Notes under the pieces: model-generated
What the model was told of the DNA's origin: nothing
The model's database searches: none
The model's input: the letters and a program-made list of their open reading frames with translations, nothing else
Shown: one piece after another, positions 10,004 to 20,021 of the stretch
How positions within the stretch are numbered: the stretch's first letter is position 1
Layout of the letters: every line of letters begins with the position of its first letter
Assembly: GCA_024220525.1 (NCBI GenBank)
Contig: JAMYWO010000019.1
Span: forward strand, 243,281 to 268,300
Reading direction: 5' to 3'
DNA: 25,020 bases
DNA from: Cochliopodium minus
Lineage: Eukaryota > Discosea > Himatismenida > Cochliopodiidae
Position numbers and translations under genes: made by a program

Positions 10004-11165
10004 ATGATGGAGGAGGCAATAAAATCAGATGATCAGAAAGTGATAGAATATTTTGGTGTCGAACCAAATGTCTTCATCGACAATGTAAGCGATATATTGC
10101 ATGATATCGCAGATGACGGCATGGATCAGATAGAAACAGCATTATTGGTAATTTTAAAAACAATAAATTTGAAGGGATATAAATAATTTTGAGATAAAAA
10201 TTTTATATGCACCATATATATTCAATATTACAAAAGAATTGATGATAATAATTTGAATAAAATAAATATGGTTTGGCATTATTGAATTTTACATCTCATA
10301 TTATTGAAATTTTCAGTTACAATTCAATTATTACACATAAAATGGAAATAATAAATTTTTTAATTGAATGATAGTGTTGATTATAAAACCATTAAAGATA
10401 TTATCTTCCAACAATTCAGTATTCATAAAGCCTTTACCTAATAAAAAAATAATATTTTTATTCTGAAATAAAATTCATTTAATTAAAGAGTGCAACTAAA
10501 AAAGATAAAGAAAAAGTAAGTGAAGATATAGACAAAATGTGGAAGTTCTTAAAACACGAAATAGATAAAAATGTAGACAGATTGGAGCTTTTTTCTCTGA
10601 AAAATATTTTTGTGGTTCCCAAGAATGAATCTTTCACTTATCCCAAACTTACCGAAAAGGACGTCAAAGAAAGTGACATTGAAGAATTAGACAAAAAAAT
10701 TGAGAGTGTGCGAGATAGATTAATAGTGGTAAAATTAAAAAAAAAATTAACTGTTTTTTAATTTGAATATTTTTTGGTTTAAATAGTTTTTTGTTTAAAT
10801 AGTTTTTATTTAAGATTTTGTTTTTTTAAAGTTAGTACTTAAAATCAATTTCGATTGTTTGAATTTTTTTTTTTTTCCGTCTTTAGAATTCTTACCTCAA
10901 CAAAAAACTTTTGAAAGCAATAAAACATATGGAGAGTACCAACTCTGAAATCAAAGAACTTAAAGAAGAAAACCCATTCAAAGAGGAACTGGACACCCAA
11001 CTCAAATCGTTTTTCAAGCACGCAGACGGAGTGTACATCAGCGCAAACAAAATCGAACAAGAATTGGAAGAGTTAGAGTCGAATGATCCTTTGGGTAACA
11101 ATAACAATGACATGGACCTTAGTGATGAAGAAAACAATCGTTTTGTATCCAAAAAATACAAATGA
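10004..11165 (+). CDS. Mis12-like kinetochore protein
   Basis: Exons 10004-10147, 10489-10728 and 10887-11165 join in phase to 220 residues (human MIS12 is about 205). The N-terminal helix-pair motif reads EYFGVEPNVFIDNVSDILHD, the Mis12/Mtw1 pattern FGxxPxxFIDDVxN. Residues 83-92 (FSLKNIFVVP) match the family hallmark FELYxLRNIFxxP. The C-terminal half is charged, with heptad-like helices, and ends in an acidic tail. Mis12 is the core of the four-protein complex linking CENP-C to Ndc80 in the outer kinetochore. The ATG at 10004 is followed at once by another, and either may be used. The first intron (341 nt) is featureless. The gene converges on the BTB gene, 129 bp from stop to stop. The call rests on two short motifs plus size and helical content. 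Confidence 0.75.
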
Positions 11166-11294
11166 AATTATGTTTTTTTTTAAAATGTTCAATTACATTT
11201 TAATTAAAAATAAAAAATAAAAAATAAAAAAATTTTTTCAAATACAAATCTTTTTTAATTTAACAATTTTCTTTCTTTGAGGTTTTTTTTTTGA

Positions 11295-13357
11295 TTAATC
11301 AAGTTGTGCGATCATTTCTGCCTCATCATCTTCGACTTCATCTTTCAATCTGGCAAAAGGATCGAGCTGCTTCTTGGTGTAACCTATCGTTAAAATTTCA
11401 ATCAAACTTTGAACCTCAAAAAATCTGGCTTCTTCCAAAACTCCTTCCTTACTTGTTCCATTAGGGATATATTTACCATAACGAAGATAATTTAACAACT
11501 AATTAAAAAAAAAAAAAAAAAATAAAAATAAATATAGAAAAATTTGGAAAAAATAGAAAATATTTTTAATGAAAATGAAAAATAAAAAATAAAACTGAGA
11601 AGAATAAAAAATTCAAATTTTTCTTATTTTTAGCCTTTTTAATGAAATAATTTTAACATAACCAAAATAAAAAAATAATTAACAGAAAAACAAAAAAAAA
11701 ATAAAAAAAATGTAAATAAATTTTATTTTAATAAAAAGAAAAAATAATTAATAGAAAATAATTTACAACATTAAAATTATCAGGATCTCTGTCTACACGA
11801 TACTTGTTGGGGTTTTCTTGTCTGATTTTGAGGAGTTTCAAAGACATCATCCTTTTTTGGTCCTCTTTCTTCTCTTGCTCTTGTTGTTGTATTTGAACTT
11901 TTAATATGATGTCCTCATACGATTCTTCCACAACTAAAAAAATAAAAATAAAAATAAAAATAAAAAAATAAATAAAAAAATAAAAATAAAAAAATAAATA
12001 AAAAAATAAAAATAAATAAATAAAAAATAAATAAATATAAATAAACAATAATAAAAAAATGTAAAAAATAAAAATTTTAAAAAATAAAAAAATCATGAAT
12101 AATAAATTTAAAAAAAAATATCATAATAAAAATAAAAATAAAAATAAAAATTATAATAAAAATAAAAATAAAAATGTTGATAAATAAAAAATAAAAAAAA
12201 AAATGAAAAAAATTTAAAAATATAAAAATTTAAAAATGTTAAATTTTTTGTTACTTTCTTCTGTTCTTATGGTTCCCTCAATTTAAAATGATTGAAAGGA
12301 AGATGCTCCAATTCTAATAACTTAATATTGTTGGTTTCCAAAAGGCGCCACCAGAAACTACTTTCTTAACCATCTTTCTGTTTTTCATTTCTTCCTCCTT
12401 CTTCCTAAAATAAAAATCAAAAATAAAAAATAAAAAATAAAAAAAAATCAATAAAAATAAAATAAAAAAAAATTGAAAATAATTAATTATTTTAAAAATA
12501 AAAATAAAAAATAAATGAAAATAAATGAAAGAAATTTCAAAAAATAATTGAAAAATAAAATAAAAAAATAATTGAAAATAATTTAAATTTTAAAAAAAGT
12601 GCATGAAATTATTTTTACTTTTCTCCAATTCACATACATTTCCACACCAGTATACTTCTTTGCCATGAAAACAAAATTTGCTTGTTCTTGTTGCTTCTGT
12701 TTTATGGCCTCCACTTCCTCTTCCGATATGATGAACTTTTCAAACAGAGTATTCTCTTCGGCCAGCAGCGTTCGTCTCGTAGTCAAAAACTAGAGTATGA
12801 AAAAAAAAAAAAAGGTTTGAAATGATTTTTTTTTTGTTTTTTTTTTTTCAAAGAAATTATTTTTCTCTTAAATTCATTTTCGAGATATTTTTTATTTCAC
12901 TGAATTAATAATCTTATCATGATCTGTTTTATTCTTATGAATCTTATTATGTTGAAATATTTAGTGATATCTTAAAATGACGATTATAAATAATTAAATA
13001 ATTTTTATTATTTCTTTCTAACTTTAATTGGAAATTGTATTATTGGTTTTTTATTTTGATATGTTTCATTTATAACTCTCTTTTATATCTTCCATTTTGA
13101 AAGCTAAGAAAAAATAAATTTTTTTTTTTTTTACTTCTCTTCCTCCAACATTCAATGATATCCAAAAACTATGATCAGATTTGGTAAATGTGAATGTTTT
13201 AGCCAGTGATTGTCCCTTTATCAAAATATCCAAACCTTTTTGTAAAGGATTTTAAAAACATGATTTTGAATATCTTTGTAACAATCAGTGATATTCTCGT
13301 ATATATACGAGATGTTATAATACTTTTATTCTACCTTTCAATGCCAATGGAACCCAT
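11295..13357 (-). CDS. KCTD/T1-type BTB-domain protein with large internal insertion; exon 4 apparently frameshifted
   Basis: The minus-strand exons are 13357-13335 (MGSIGIE), 13168-13135, 12789-12619, 12400-12255 (problem exon), 11933-11767 and 11498-11295. Joined, the N-terminus reads SLNVGGREFLTTRRTLLAEE, the start of the potassium-channel-T1/KCTD BTB fold. The second half of the fold is YRVDRDPDNFNVLLNYLRYG, then KEGVLEEARFFEVQSL. About 130 mostly helical, Lys/Glu/Gln-rich residues lie between the halves, where KCTD proteins normally have about 20-30. The end is acidic. Exon 4 starts in phase 0 after the AG at 12401-12402 but cannot be read in one frame: two one-base steps at homopolymers would be needed. 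An alternative is an 87-nt intron inside it (AAA|GTAG to TTGAG|GGA). KCTD proteins often oligomerise and act as Cullin-3 adaptors; that role is inferred. Total length is about 310 residues. Confidence 0.7.
11940..12240. repeat. A-rich simple repeat (AAATAA/AAAATA) in BTB gene intron
   Basis: The intron 12254-11934 is nearly pure A/T, made of AAAAATAAAAATA and AAATAAATAA repeats. Open reading in this stretch, which gives Phe/Ile/Tyr strings, is a by-product of composition. Confidence 0.8.
12790..13134. other. BTB gene intron 2, no feature
   Basis: This 345-nt intron is AT-rich but more mixed than its neighbours. I see no exon, repeat or RNA gene in it. A short ATG-led frame inside it stops after nine codons. 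Confidence 0.6.
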
Positions 13358-13565
13358 GTTAATAGAGGAATCAAAACTATTATTATAAAAGAAAAAAATT
13401 GATTTGATTGAAAATATGATTTAATTTTTAAAAACTGACCCATTTTTTAGTATTATTTGTTTGATGGTTGATCTTCTCTTTTTGATATTGCTTTTTATTT
13501 TTATTTTGAAATTAAAATATAAAAAAAAAAAAAAATTCTTAAAGTATTTCTTTTTATTTTAAAAA
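13358..13565. promoter_or_regulatory. Shared divergent promoter region, BTB gene / ARPC3
   Basis: These 208 bp lie between divergent start codons, with no ORF of note. Poly-T and poly-A tracts occur (about 13488-13535). No motif is recognised; the call rests on position. Confidence 0.45.
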
Positions 13566-14319
13566 ATGCCTGTAAAATTTTTTCATTTCCAAATTTATTC
13601 ATCTTTAAAAATTCTAATCCTCAGGGTTATAATTTTATTTGTTGCACTCAAATCCAAAAATATAATTTTATAACACTGAATAAAATAATTTAAAATATAA
13701 AAAAAATATAAAATTTTATAAATATTTGCCCATTATTACACATCTCTTTATATATATATACATTTCAAATAAAAAGGGATATCACTCTGAATATAACAAT
13801 GATAATTTGGAAACAATTTGCAATATGTCACTTGCACCAATCAACACAAAATTCGTAGGACCAGCACCTAAGAATCCATCACGCAAAGAAGATATAATTG
13901 ATGAAGCAATCATGTTCTTCAAAGCCAATGTGCTCTTCAGAAACTATGAAGTTCAAGGATCCTCTGACAGAACATTGATTTATCTCACCCTCTTCATCAC
14001 CGAAGCATTAAAACTCATTGAAAAGAATCCAACATGTGATATTGAACAAGCAAAAAAAGAAATGTACTCCTTATCTATCAACAACTTTTTAATTCCAGGA
14101 GATAAAGATTGGCCTTTGACTGGTTATACTAATCCTCCATCCTCTAGACAAGAATCTGATAAGGTCAGAAGTTATCTCGCTCAATTGAGACAAGAGACTG
14201 GTGTCAGACTCTGCGATAAGGTCTTTGCTGAAAATTCCAAGAAGGCATCCAAATGGTGGTTGTGTTTCACCAAACGTGACTTCATGAACAAATCTCTCAC
14301 TCCTTTGTTGGGGAAATAA
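13566..14319 (+). CDS. ARPC3: Arp2/3 complex subunit ARPC3 (p21)
   Basis: Exon 1 codes only Met-Pro (13566-13571, ATGCCT|GTAAAA), and exon 2 is 13777-14319. The joined product is 182 residues starting MPGYHSEYNN, which fits the MPxYHS start of ARPC3 proteins. Without this exon there would be no ATG before the internal Met of NMSLAP. Clear family blocks are FVGPAP, DIIDEAIMFFKANVLFRNYE, DRTLIYLTLFITEALK, LRQETGVRLCDKVF, SKWWLCFTKRDFMNKSL. The subunit belongs to the complex that nucleates branched actin filaments. Length agrees with the usual ~178 residues. The gene lies upstream of Rap1 on the same strand, with a 345-bp gap. Confidence 0.96.
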
Positions 14320-14664
14320 AACTTTGCCTATTATTAATACGTTTTGGGTTTTCATAATCAAAAAAAATCATGAAAAGAGATATATAACATTAAATTTAAA
14401 AAAAAAGAACAGATTATTTCTCTTCATAACAAATATAACTTCCCTAAAGGTCAATCTATTCCTAATTTTTAATTTATTGTAATTCAAATTAAGTCTTATA
14501 AGTTTAATAATAATTTCTTTTTCAAAGATATCAAATTTTTCCTTTTTCACTAAATCTAGCATTCTTGTCAAACATATCTATCCAATTCTCTTCAAATACG
14601 AGAAATTATATTAATTTTAAAAATTTAAAATATATAAAAAAAATACTCTTTATAAGTTCAAAAT
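14320..14664. other. Intergenic region ARPC3 / Rap1
   Basis: These 345 bp carry no gene I can support. A minus-strand frame (about 14368-14571) has a somewhat protein-like mix of Lys, Ile, Glu and Leu, but no family match, splice partner or paralogue. The right end must contain the Rap1 promoter and 5' UTR. Confidence 0.55.
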
Positions 14665-15628
14665 ATGGTTCAAGAATATAAAATTGTTGTTTTAGGAAGT
14701 GGTGGTGTTGGTAAATATTTATATATTCATTATATCAACTGAAAAATAAAATATTTATATTTTATATCACGTTAAATAAAATAACACAAATATTTATATA
14801 TTTTTATATTTAAATAGGTAAATCTGCATTGACGGTCCAATTTGTACAAGGAGTTTTTGTTGAAAAATATGATCCAACAATTGAAGATTCCTACCGTAAA
14901 AATATTGAAGTAGATGGAATTCAATGTCTTCTTGAAATCTTGGATACAGCAGGAACTGAACAATTTACTGCGATGAGAGATGTAAAATAATAAAATATAA
15001 CAATTATAGACCTCAAATGAGTATATATAAAAAAATAATTTTAAAGAGGAGAATATAAAATATTTGAAAGATGTATAATTTTAATACAAGAAATAATGAC
15101 CATCCAATTACATTATTTTATTAACTTGAAATAGAATATATTTTATAAAAAACAGTTAAATTCATAATATCTAAAGAATATGATAAAATTTACATATTTT
15201 AATATCCTATTTCAAATTATTTTTTAATTCCCATTCCAAAAAATATAATTTTTTCTCATTTTTCTTGATTTTTATAGTTATACATGAAAGATGGACAAGG
15301 ATTTGTTTTGGTATATTCCATCGTTGCAAAATCAACCTTCACTGATTTGAACGATATCAGAGATCAAATCGTCCGTGTCAAAGATACTGATGATTTCCCA
15401 TCCATCCTCGTAGGAAACAAATGCGATTTGGATGAACAAAGAGTAGTTTCAAAGAACGAATCCCAAGAATTGGCAAGCAAATGGAAATCCTCTTACATGG
15501 AGGCTTCTGCAAAGACTTCCACCAACATTCAAGAATTGTTCTTGGATTTGATCAGACAAATCAACAAAAAGGAAGGTCCTTCTACCAAAAAGGGAGAAAA
15601 GAAAAAAGGTGGTTGCAATCTCCTCTAA
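14665..15628 (+). CDS. RAP1: Rap1-family small GTPase
   Basis: Exons 14665-14710, 14818-14981 and 15278-15628 give 186 residues. All Ras-type boxes are present: P-loop GSGGVGKS (11-18), switch [12 protein letters not shown], switch [15 protein letters not shown], guanine-binding NKCD, and EASAK. The Thr in DTAGTEQ, where Ras has Gln, is the Rap signature, and [15 protein letters not shown] is also Rap-like. The tail is Lys-rich (KKGEKKKGG) and ends in CNLL, a CAAX box whose final Leu predicts geranylgeranylation. Rap1 controls adhesion, integrin-like signalling and the actin cortex in animals and amoebae. The first exon ends between the P-loop glycine codons. The gene converges on Prp4, with 169 bp between stops. 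Confidence 0.95.
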
Positions 15629-15797
15629 AAAAATAAAAAATGTTTTTGGAAAAAAAACCATAAAATACTTTTTAAATTATTAAATTTAATGTAATTCTCA
15701 ATCAAAAGTATTTGAATAAATAAATTTTTCTCTTTATTTCTTTTTTTTTGTTCTTTTCATTCATTTTTTTCAAAGAAAGAATTTTTAATTTAAAATA

Positions 15798-17906
15798 CTA
15801 AAATGCAAGTTTGATGGTTTTATCAAAACCAACAGTAGAAACACCATTATTAACAGAAACGTCAACATATGAAATACGTCCATCATGACCACCAAGAGTC
15901 TTGATAGGGGTATAATCAATGGTTGACCAGAACTTGACTGTTTTGTCGAAAGAAGAAGATACCAAGTACTTACCGTCTACTGGTTGGTAACAAATATTGG
16001 AAATCATGTTGTGATGTGCTGGAATATTGTAAATTTGTTTCTTTTTTCTGAGATCATAAATTCTTATCGTATTGTCAGCTACAATTTAATTTTTATCAAA
16101 AAAAAAAAAAAATTAAAATCATTACTAAAGAGGAGTAAAAATAAGATGCTTCATTTAATCAAACCTGAACCTGTTGCGAACTGGTAGCCATTAGGAGAAA
16201 AATCAATGCACAATCCTTTCTTTACATGATCCTCAAAAGTCAAAACTGTTTTACCAGTACGTAAATCCCAAATTCTTGAAAAAAAATTTCAATCAGAATT
16301 AAGAATTAAATTAAAAATAAAAATAATTAAAGTAAAAATATAAATTATAAATTATAAAATTGAGATTAAAAAATAAAAATTAAATAAATTTTTTTTTTTT
16401 AAACCTTGTGACACCTTCCAAACCAATCGTTCCTACGAGGGAACCATCACATTGAAAAGAGATTCCATAGACAGACTTGGCGTGACCTTCTTGAATGAAA
16501 ATTTCTTCTCTGCGTTCTATGTCCCAGTATCTCCACGTGCAGTCGAAAGAAGTGGTTCCACAATAATTTCCACTAGGATGCATTCCTATTCAAAAAGTCA
16601 TGAAAAATAATTAAATCAGATTTGAAGAAAAAATAAACTAATGAGAGAAAATAAAAAAATGAAAAAAATGAAAAATTAAAAAAATAAAAAATTTTAAAAA
16701 TAAAAAATAATTAAAAATTAATCAAAATAAAAAATTTAAAAAGTTTTTTTTTTGAGTACCCAATCTATTTAAACGATCAGTGTGACCCTTTAAAGCACCA
16801 AGAGGACTAACAACAGTGAGATCATCAGAAGTCTCCATGTCACTAGAATCAGAAGCCAAAGGCCACAAGTAAGCGACGTTGTCAGCACCACAAGAGATCA
16901 AGTTGCAAGCAGAGGGAGACAACTCCGACGAAGGCAACCACTTGACATGCTGAACCCTCTCGACATGACCCCTCAAAAGATGCGTCTGCTTTCCACTTTC
17001 CACTTTCCAGATTTTTAAATCTCCGCTCCACGAAGAGTTTGCGATGTTCTCTCCTTTCGCGTCGAACGAGCAAGATGACAATGGTCGAATGTCTCCTATC
17101 TCACTTGTTTGGTAGGTGATGTTTTTGATTTTGTCGAAGAGTTCGGACGTTTTGATGTCTTCTTCGCCGAACTCGCTGTTCTTTTCGAGATCCTTTTTCC
17201 TCTTTTCTTTCTCCCTTTGCAGCCTTTTTGTCGATCTTTCGATGGAGTACAGCGCTATTCTTTTTCTGATTGCTCCCAGATCTTCTCTTCCTTTGAAGTA
17301 GAACAGTTTGTTTTGCTATTCAGTTTTTTTTTCAAGAAAGAATTAATTAAGAATATCATTGCTTTATTTTTTAATATCATGATTTCTCTTCAAAAAAAAA
17401 CTACTATAATTATAAATCAAATTCAATCGATTTTATATTTGATCTGTGTATATTGAGTGATTGTTTATTTGAACTATATATGTTATTTTTTCTTATTGAT
17501 TTAACTTTTTGTTGATATTTTGATATATTTTTAACGATGAGAGGATTTCATATGTGAGAATAATTGCTAAATAGTAAAAAGAATAATTTATATTTACCAA
17601 ATCTTCTTTATTATGATTCACAGTCTTCTGCTCATCCGTTATTGGCTTATGATTCAATCCAATGATGGGCATACCCCTTTCCTCACCCAATTCAACTAGT
17701 TTTTTACGTAATCTTTCTCTACGTTCAGCCTTGGTCTCACCAAAGAACACAATGGGATCAGATAACTCTCTCAATCTTGCCTTGATAAGATTATCATCAG
17801 TGGGCAACGCTAATGTCCTTGCCTTCTTTTGATTTTCCAGGGATTCCAACAATTTTTTGCTTTTCTCTTTCGCTAATCTTGCTTCTTCATTTAAAGGAAC
17901 TTCCAT
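15798..17906 (-). CDS. PRPF4: U4/U6 snRNP protein Prp4 (PRPF4), WD40
   Basis: The minus-strand exons are 17906-17598, 17315-16760, 16585-16405, 16274-16165 and 16078-15798. They give 478 residues ending at TAG. Residues ~35-75 carry the PRP4-like splicing-factor motif: LPTDDNLIKARLRELSDPI, then FFGETKAERRERLRKKL. A basic helical linker follows (LYSIERSTKRLQREKEKRKK). Seven WD repeats come next, including LLRGHVERVQHV, GMHPSGNYCGTTSFDCTWRYWD, the IQEGHAKSVYGI block, GVTRIWDLRTGK and DKTVKFW. PRPF4 binds PRPF3 and the U4/U6 di-snRNP and is needed for tri-snRNP assembly. The fit to the family is close throughout. Exon 2 is noticeably more GC-rich than the neighbouring introns. Confidence 0.95.
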
Positions 17907-18306
17907 TATAATAAGGTGTTAAAGTGTCTTTATATTAATGCAAAACGAAAATTTTTTACAATAAAAAAAATATAAAGGATCAACTATTTTTTTTTATTTT
18001 TTTTTATTTTTTCTTTTAACTGATAGACTGATATATTTAATATTCTTTTCTTTTTTTAATCTCTTTTCTATTCTTTTTTTTAGATTTCCTTAAAAATGGA
18101 TTTTAATGTGATTTGTTTTAAAAATTTAGACAAAAACTATTTGTTACGATCAGATCATGATGTTGTTTGAAACATAATTGATAGGAGACTTCTCGTGAAA
18201 CCACAGGTTGTAAATTTTTTCAATAATTTATTAAATTGCATTAAGTTAAAGAAACATGTTATCTTTTATTTCACGATTTTCATTTAGATTTAAATTTTAA
18301 AACACT
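17907..18306. other. Intergenic region between LRR gene and Prp4
   Basis: These 400 bp separate the LRR stop from the Prp4 start; both genes read leftward. No ORF with protein character, repeat family or RNA gene is visible. The Prp4-proximal side must contain its promoter and the LRR-proximal side its 3' UTR. Confidence 0.6.
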
Positions 18307-19842
18307 TCAAAAACATTTTCTGTAATGTATCCTTGGTCCAGATTCATCATATTCTTCTTTTGATGTCCAATCAAATCCTTTTACTCCTTTCTTGAAAAAG
18401 TCAACAGTTTGTTTCATCACACGACCAGGAGGAGGAAAGCAAACGATCTTTCCATTTTTGATTCGATTCTCTGCAGAAACAAAACTATTTTCCCAGTAGA
18501 CAGTTTTGTTACAACTTTTACAATGAAGATCAAATTCTTTTTGAGATTCATTGACTTTTTTTAAAAAAATAATTAAAGTTTTCATTTGGAAAAAAAGAGG
18601 GAAAAAGATGTTATTTAATNAATAAAAATAAAAAATAAAAAATAAAAAATAAAAAATAAAAAATAAAAAATAAAAAATAAAAAATAAAATAAAAAATGAA
18701 AAAATGAAAAAATGAAAAAATGAAAAAATGAAAAATTGAAAAATAAAAAAATAAAAAATGAAAATGATTATTTATTTTACCTATCGCTGTTATTTCATTA
18801 TGTTGAAGGTCTACTTTGGAAAGTGAGAAGACCTTTTTTTAAAAAGAGTATAAATAATAGGAGAAAATTTGAACAAAATCGAGATGTTTTACACTACTCA
18901 AAGAGTAAGGAATGGCAGTCAAACCACCATACTTGCAAATGAAAATTTCGACAGTGGAAGGAAACAAACCATCTTTGGGAACATTTTTTTTATTGGAAAG
19001 AAACTCTCCGAGAAAATTGGCGCTCAAATTCACCTCCACGAGGGACGGAAAGCTTTGTACGAAGCTGTCTGGCAATGTTTTTAGTTTGTTGCCATATAGT
19101 CTCAGGATCTGCATCCTTTCAAAGCTCAGTGTTTCGTTTGGGAACTCGGTCACATTCAATCCATTCAAATCTAATTTCTTCAGTGCTTTTGATAACTAAA
19201 AATTCAAATGAATTTATGTTTGAAAAAATGTATTCAAAAAAAGCAAAAATATCTATTCAATTGATTGATTCGTATTTTTTTTTGATTTATAATATATAAT
19301 GGTCCATATTGTTCTATATTGATACTTTATTGTCCAATAAAATAATTAAATCCTTGATTCATCACAATGTATTTATTTATTTTACCTTTATTCTTCCTGA
19401 GATTATTTCGGTTCTAGATTTTGGTTTTTGCTCTTCTTCCTTTTTCTCTGTGATGGGGCTATTATTAGCCGAGAGATCATTATTATTTGAGATTACTTCA
19501 TTCTTTGAAGTATTTTCATTTCCACGAGGAGAAATTTTACGAGGAGATTCTTTTGTTGGGATTATAGTTGTGGTGTTTATTTTGGTTGGTGTTTTTGTTG
19601 GAATTTTTTTGACGGGTGTTTTCAATGATGATTTTTTGGTTTTTTTCGTTTTGGTCTTCATGCTTGGCATGGAGACTGGATTGAATCCTTTAATTTCATC
19701 ATTTTCTGGTTCTTTCTATTCAATTTATTGGATTTTTTCAATATAAATTAATTGTTAATTTGTTAATGATTTTTAAAGATTATTTTACTTTCTCCTCTTC
19801 GCTTCCATCTTCATGATTATTATCATTTTCTTCAGAGCTCAT
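18307..19842 (-). CDS. Leucine-rich-repeat protein with basic N-terminus and unrecognised Cys-containing C-terminal region
   Basis: The minus-strand exons are 19842-19789, 19715-19386, 19195-18893, 18832-18781 and 18554-18307. They give 328 residues ending at TGA. The start MSSEENDNNHEDG lies on the first exon and joins in phase 0 to KEPENDEIKGFNP. Residues ~1-128 are disordered: acidic, then Lys/Thr/Ser/Pro-rich (MKTKTKKTKKSSLKTPVKK). Residues ~129-246 hold about four LRRs, including LKKLDLNGLNVTEFP, MQILRLYGNKLKTLP and LVEVNLSANFLGEF. The splice at 18893/18832 makes a textbook repeat, LTAIPYSLSSVFSLSKVDL then QHNEITAI. Residues 247-328 form a separate block with C258xxC261, C285 and C327, plus CFPPPG. 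I do not recognise this block. The role is unknown; LRRs suggest protein binding. The 5' end is 179 bp from divergent SNRNP40. Confidence 0.8.
18620..18770. repeat. TAAAAAA tandem repeat with an undetermined base, LRR gene intron
   Basis: About ten copies of the 7-mer TAAAAAA grade into TGAAAAAA units within the intron 18780-18555. The only N of the window is at 18620, at the repeat edge. The true repeat length is therefore uncertain. Confidence 0.85.
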
Positions 19843-20021
19843 ATTTTTCAAAGATAAATATGAAATTGTTGAGACTAATTTTTTTTTTTTGTTCAATTAA
19901 AAGTGATTTTAAATAGAATACTTGATTAGCAGATTATAGCTTCCTATTAAATTTTTCCAGAATGTTGTTCACTCTGAATTAATTTTAAAAAAAAAAAATT
20001 GTTGGTTAACATCTTTTCAAA
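19843..20021. promoter_or_regulatory. Shared divergent promoter region, LRR gene / SNRNP40
   Basis: These 179 bp lie between two divergent start codons and contain no ORF. Poly-T (about 19879-19890) and poly-A (about 19987-19998) tracts are present. No motif is recognised; the call rests on position. Confidence 0.45.

Noticed and set aside
11938-12100. Minus-strand Phe/Tyr/Ile-rich frame resembling membrane segments
   Set aside because: It is translation of an A/T simple repeat inside an intron.
13206-13388. Plus-strand frame overlapping the first BTB exon
   Set aside because: It is a hydrophobic string from AT-rich sequence. The minus strand carries splice-consistent BTB coding.
14368-14571. 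Minus-strand frame of about 67 codons between ARPC3 and Rap1
   Set aside because: Composition is mildly protein-like, but there is no recognised family, no clear start and no adjoining exon. It could be a gene remnant, which cannot be shown.
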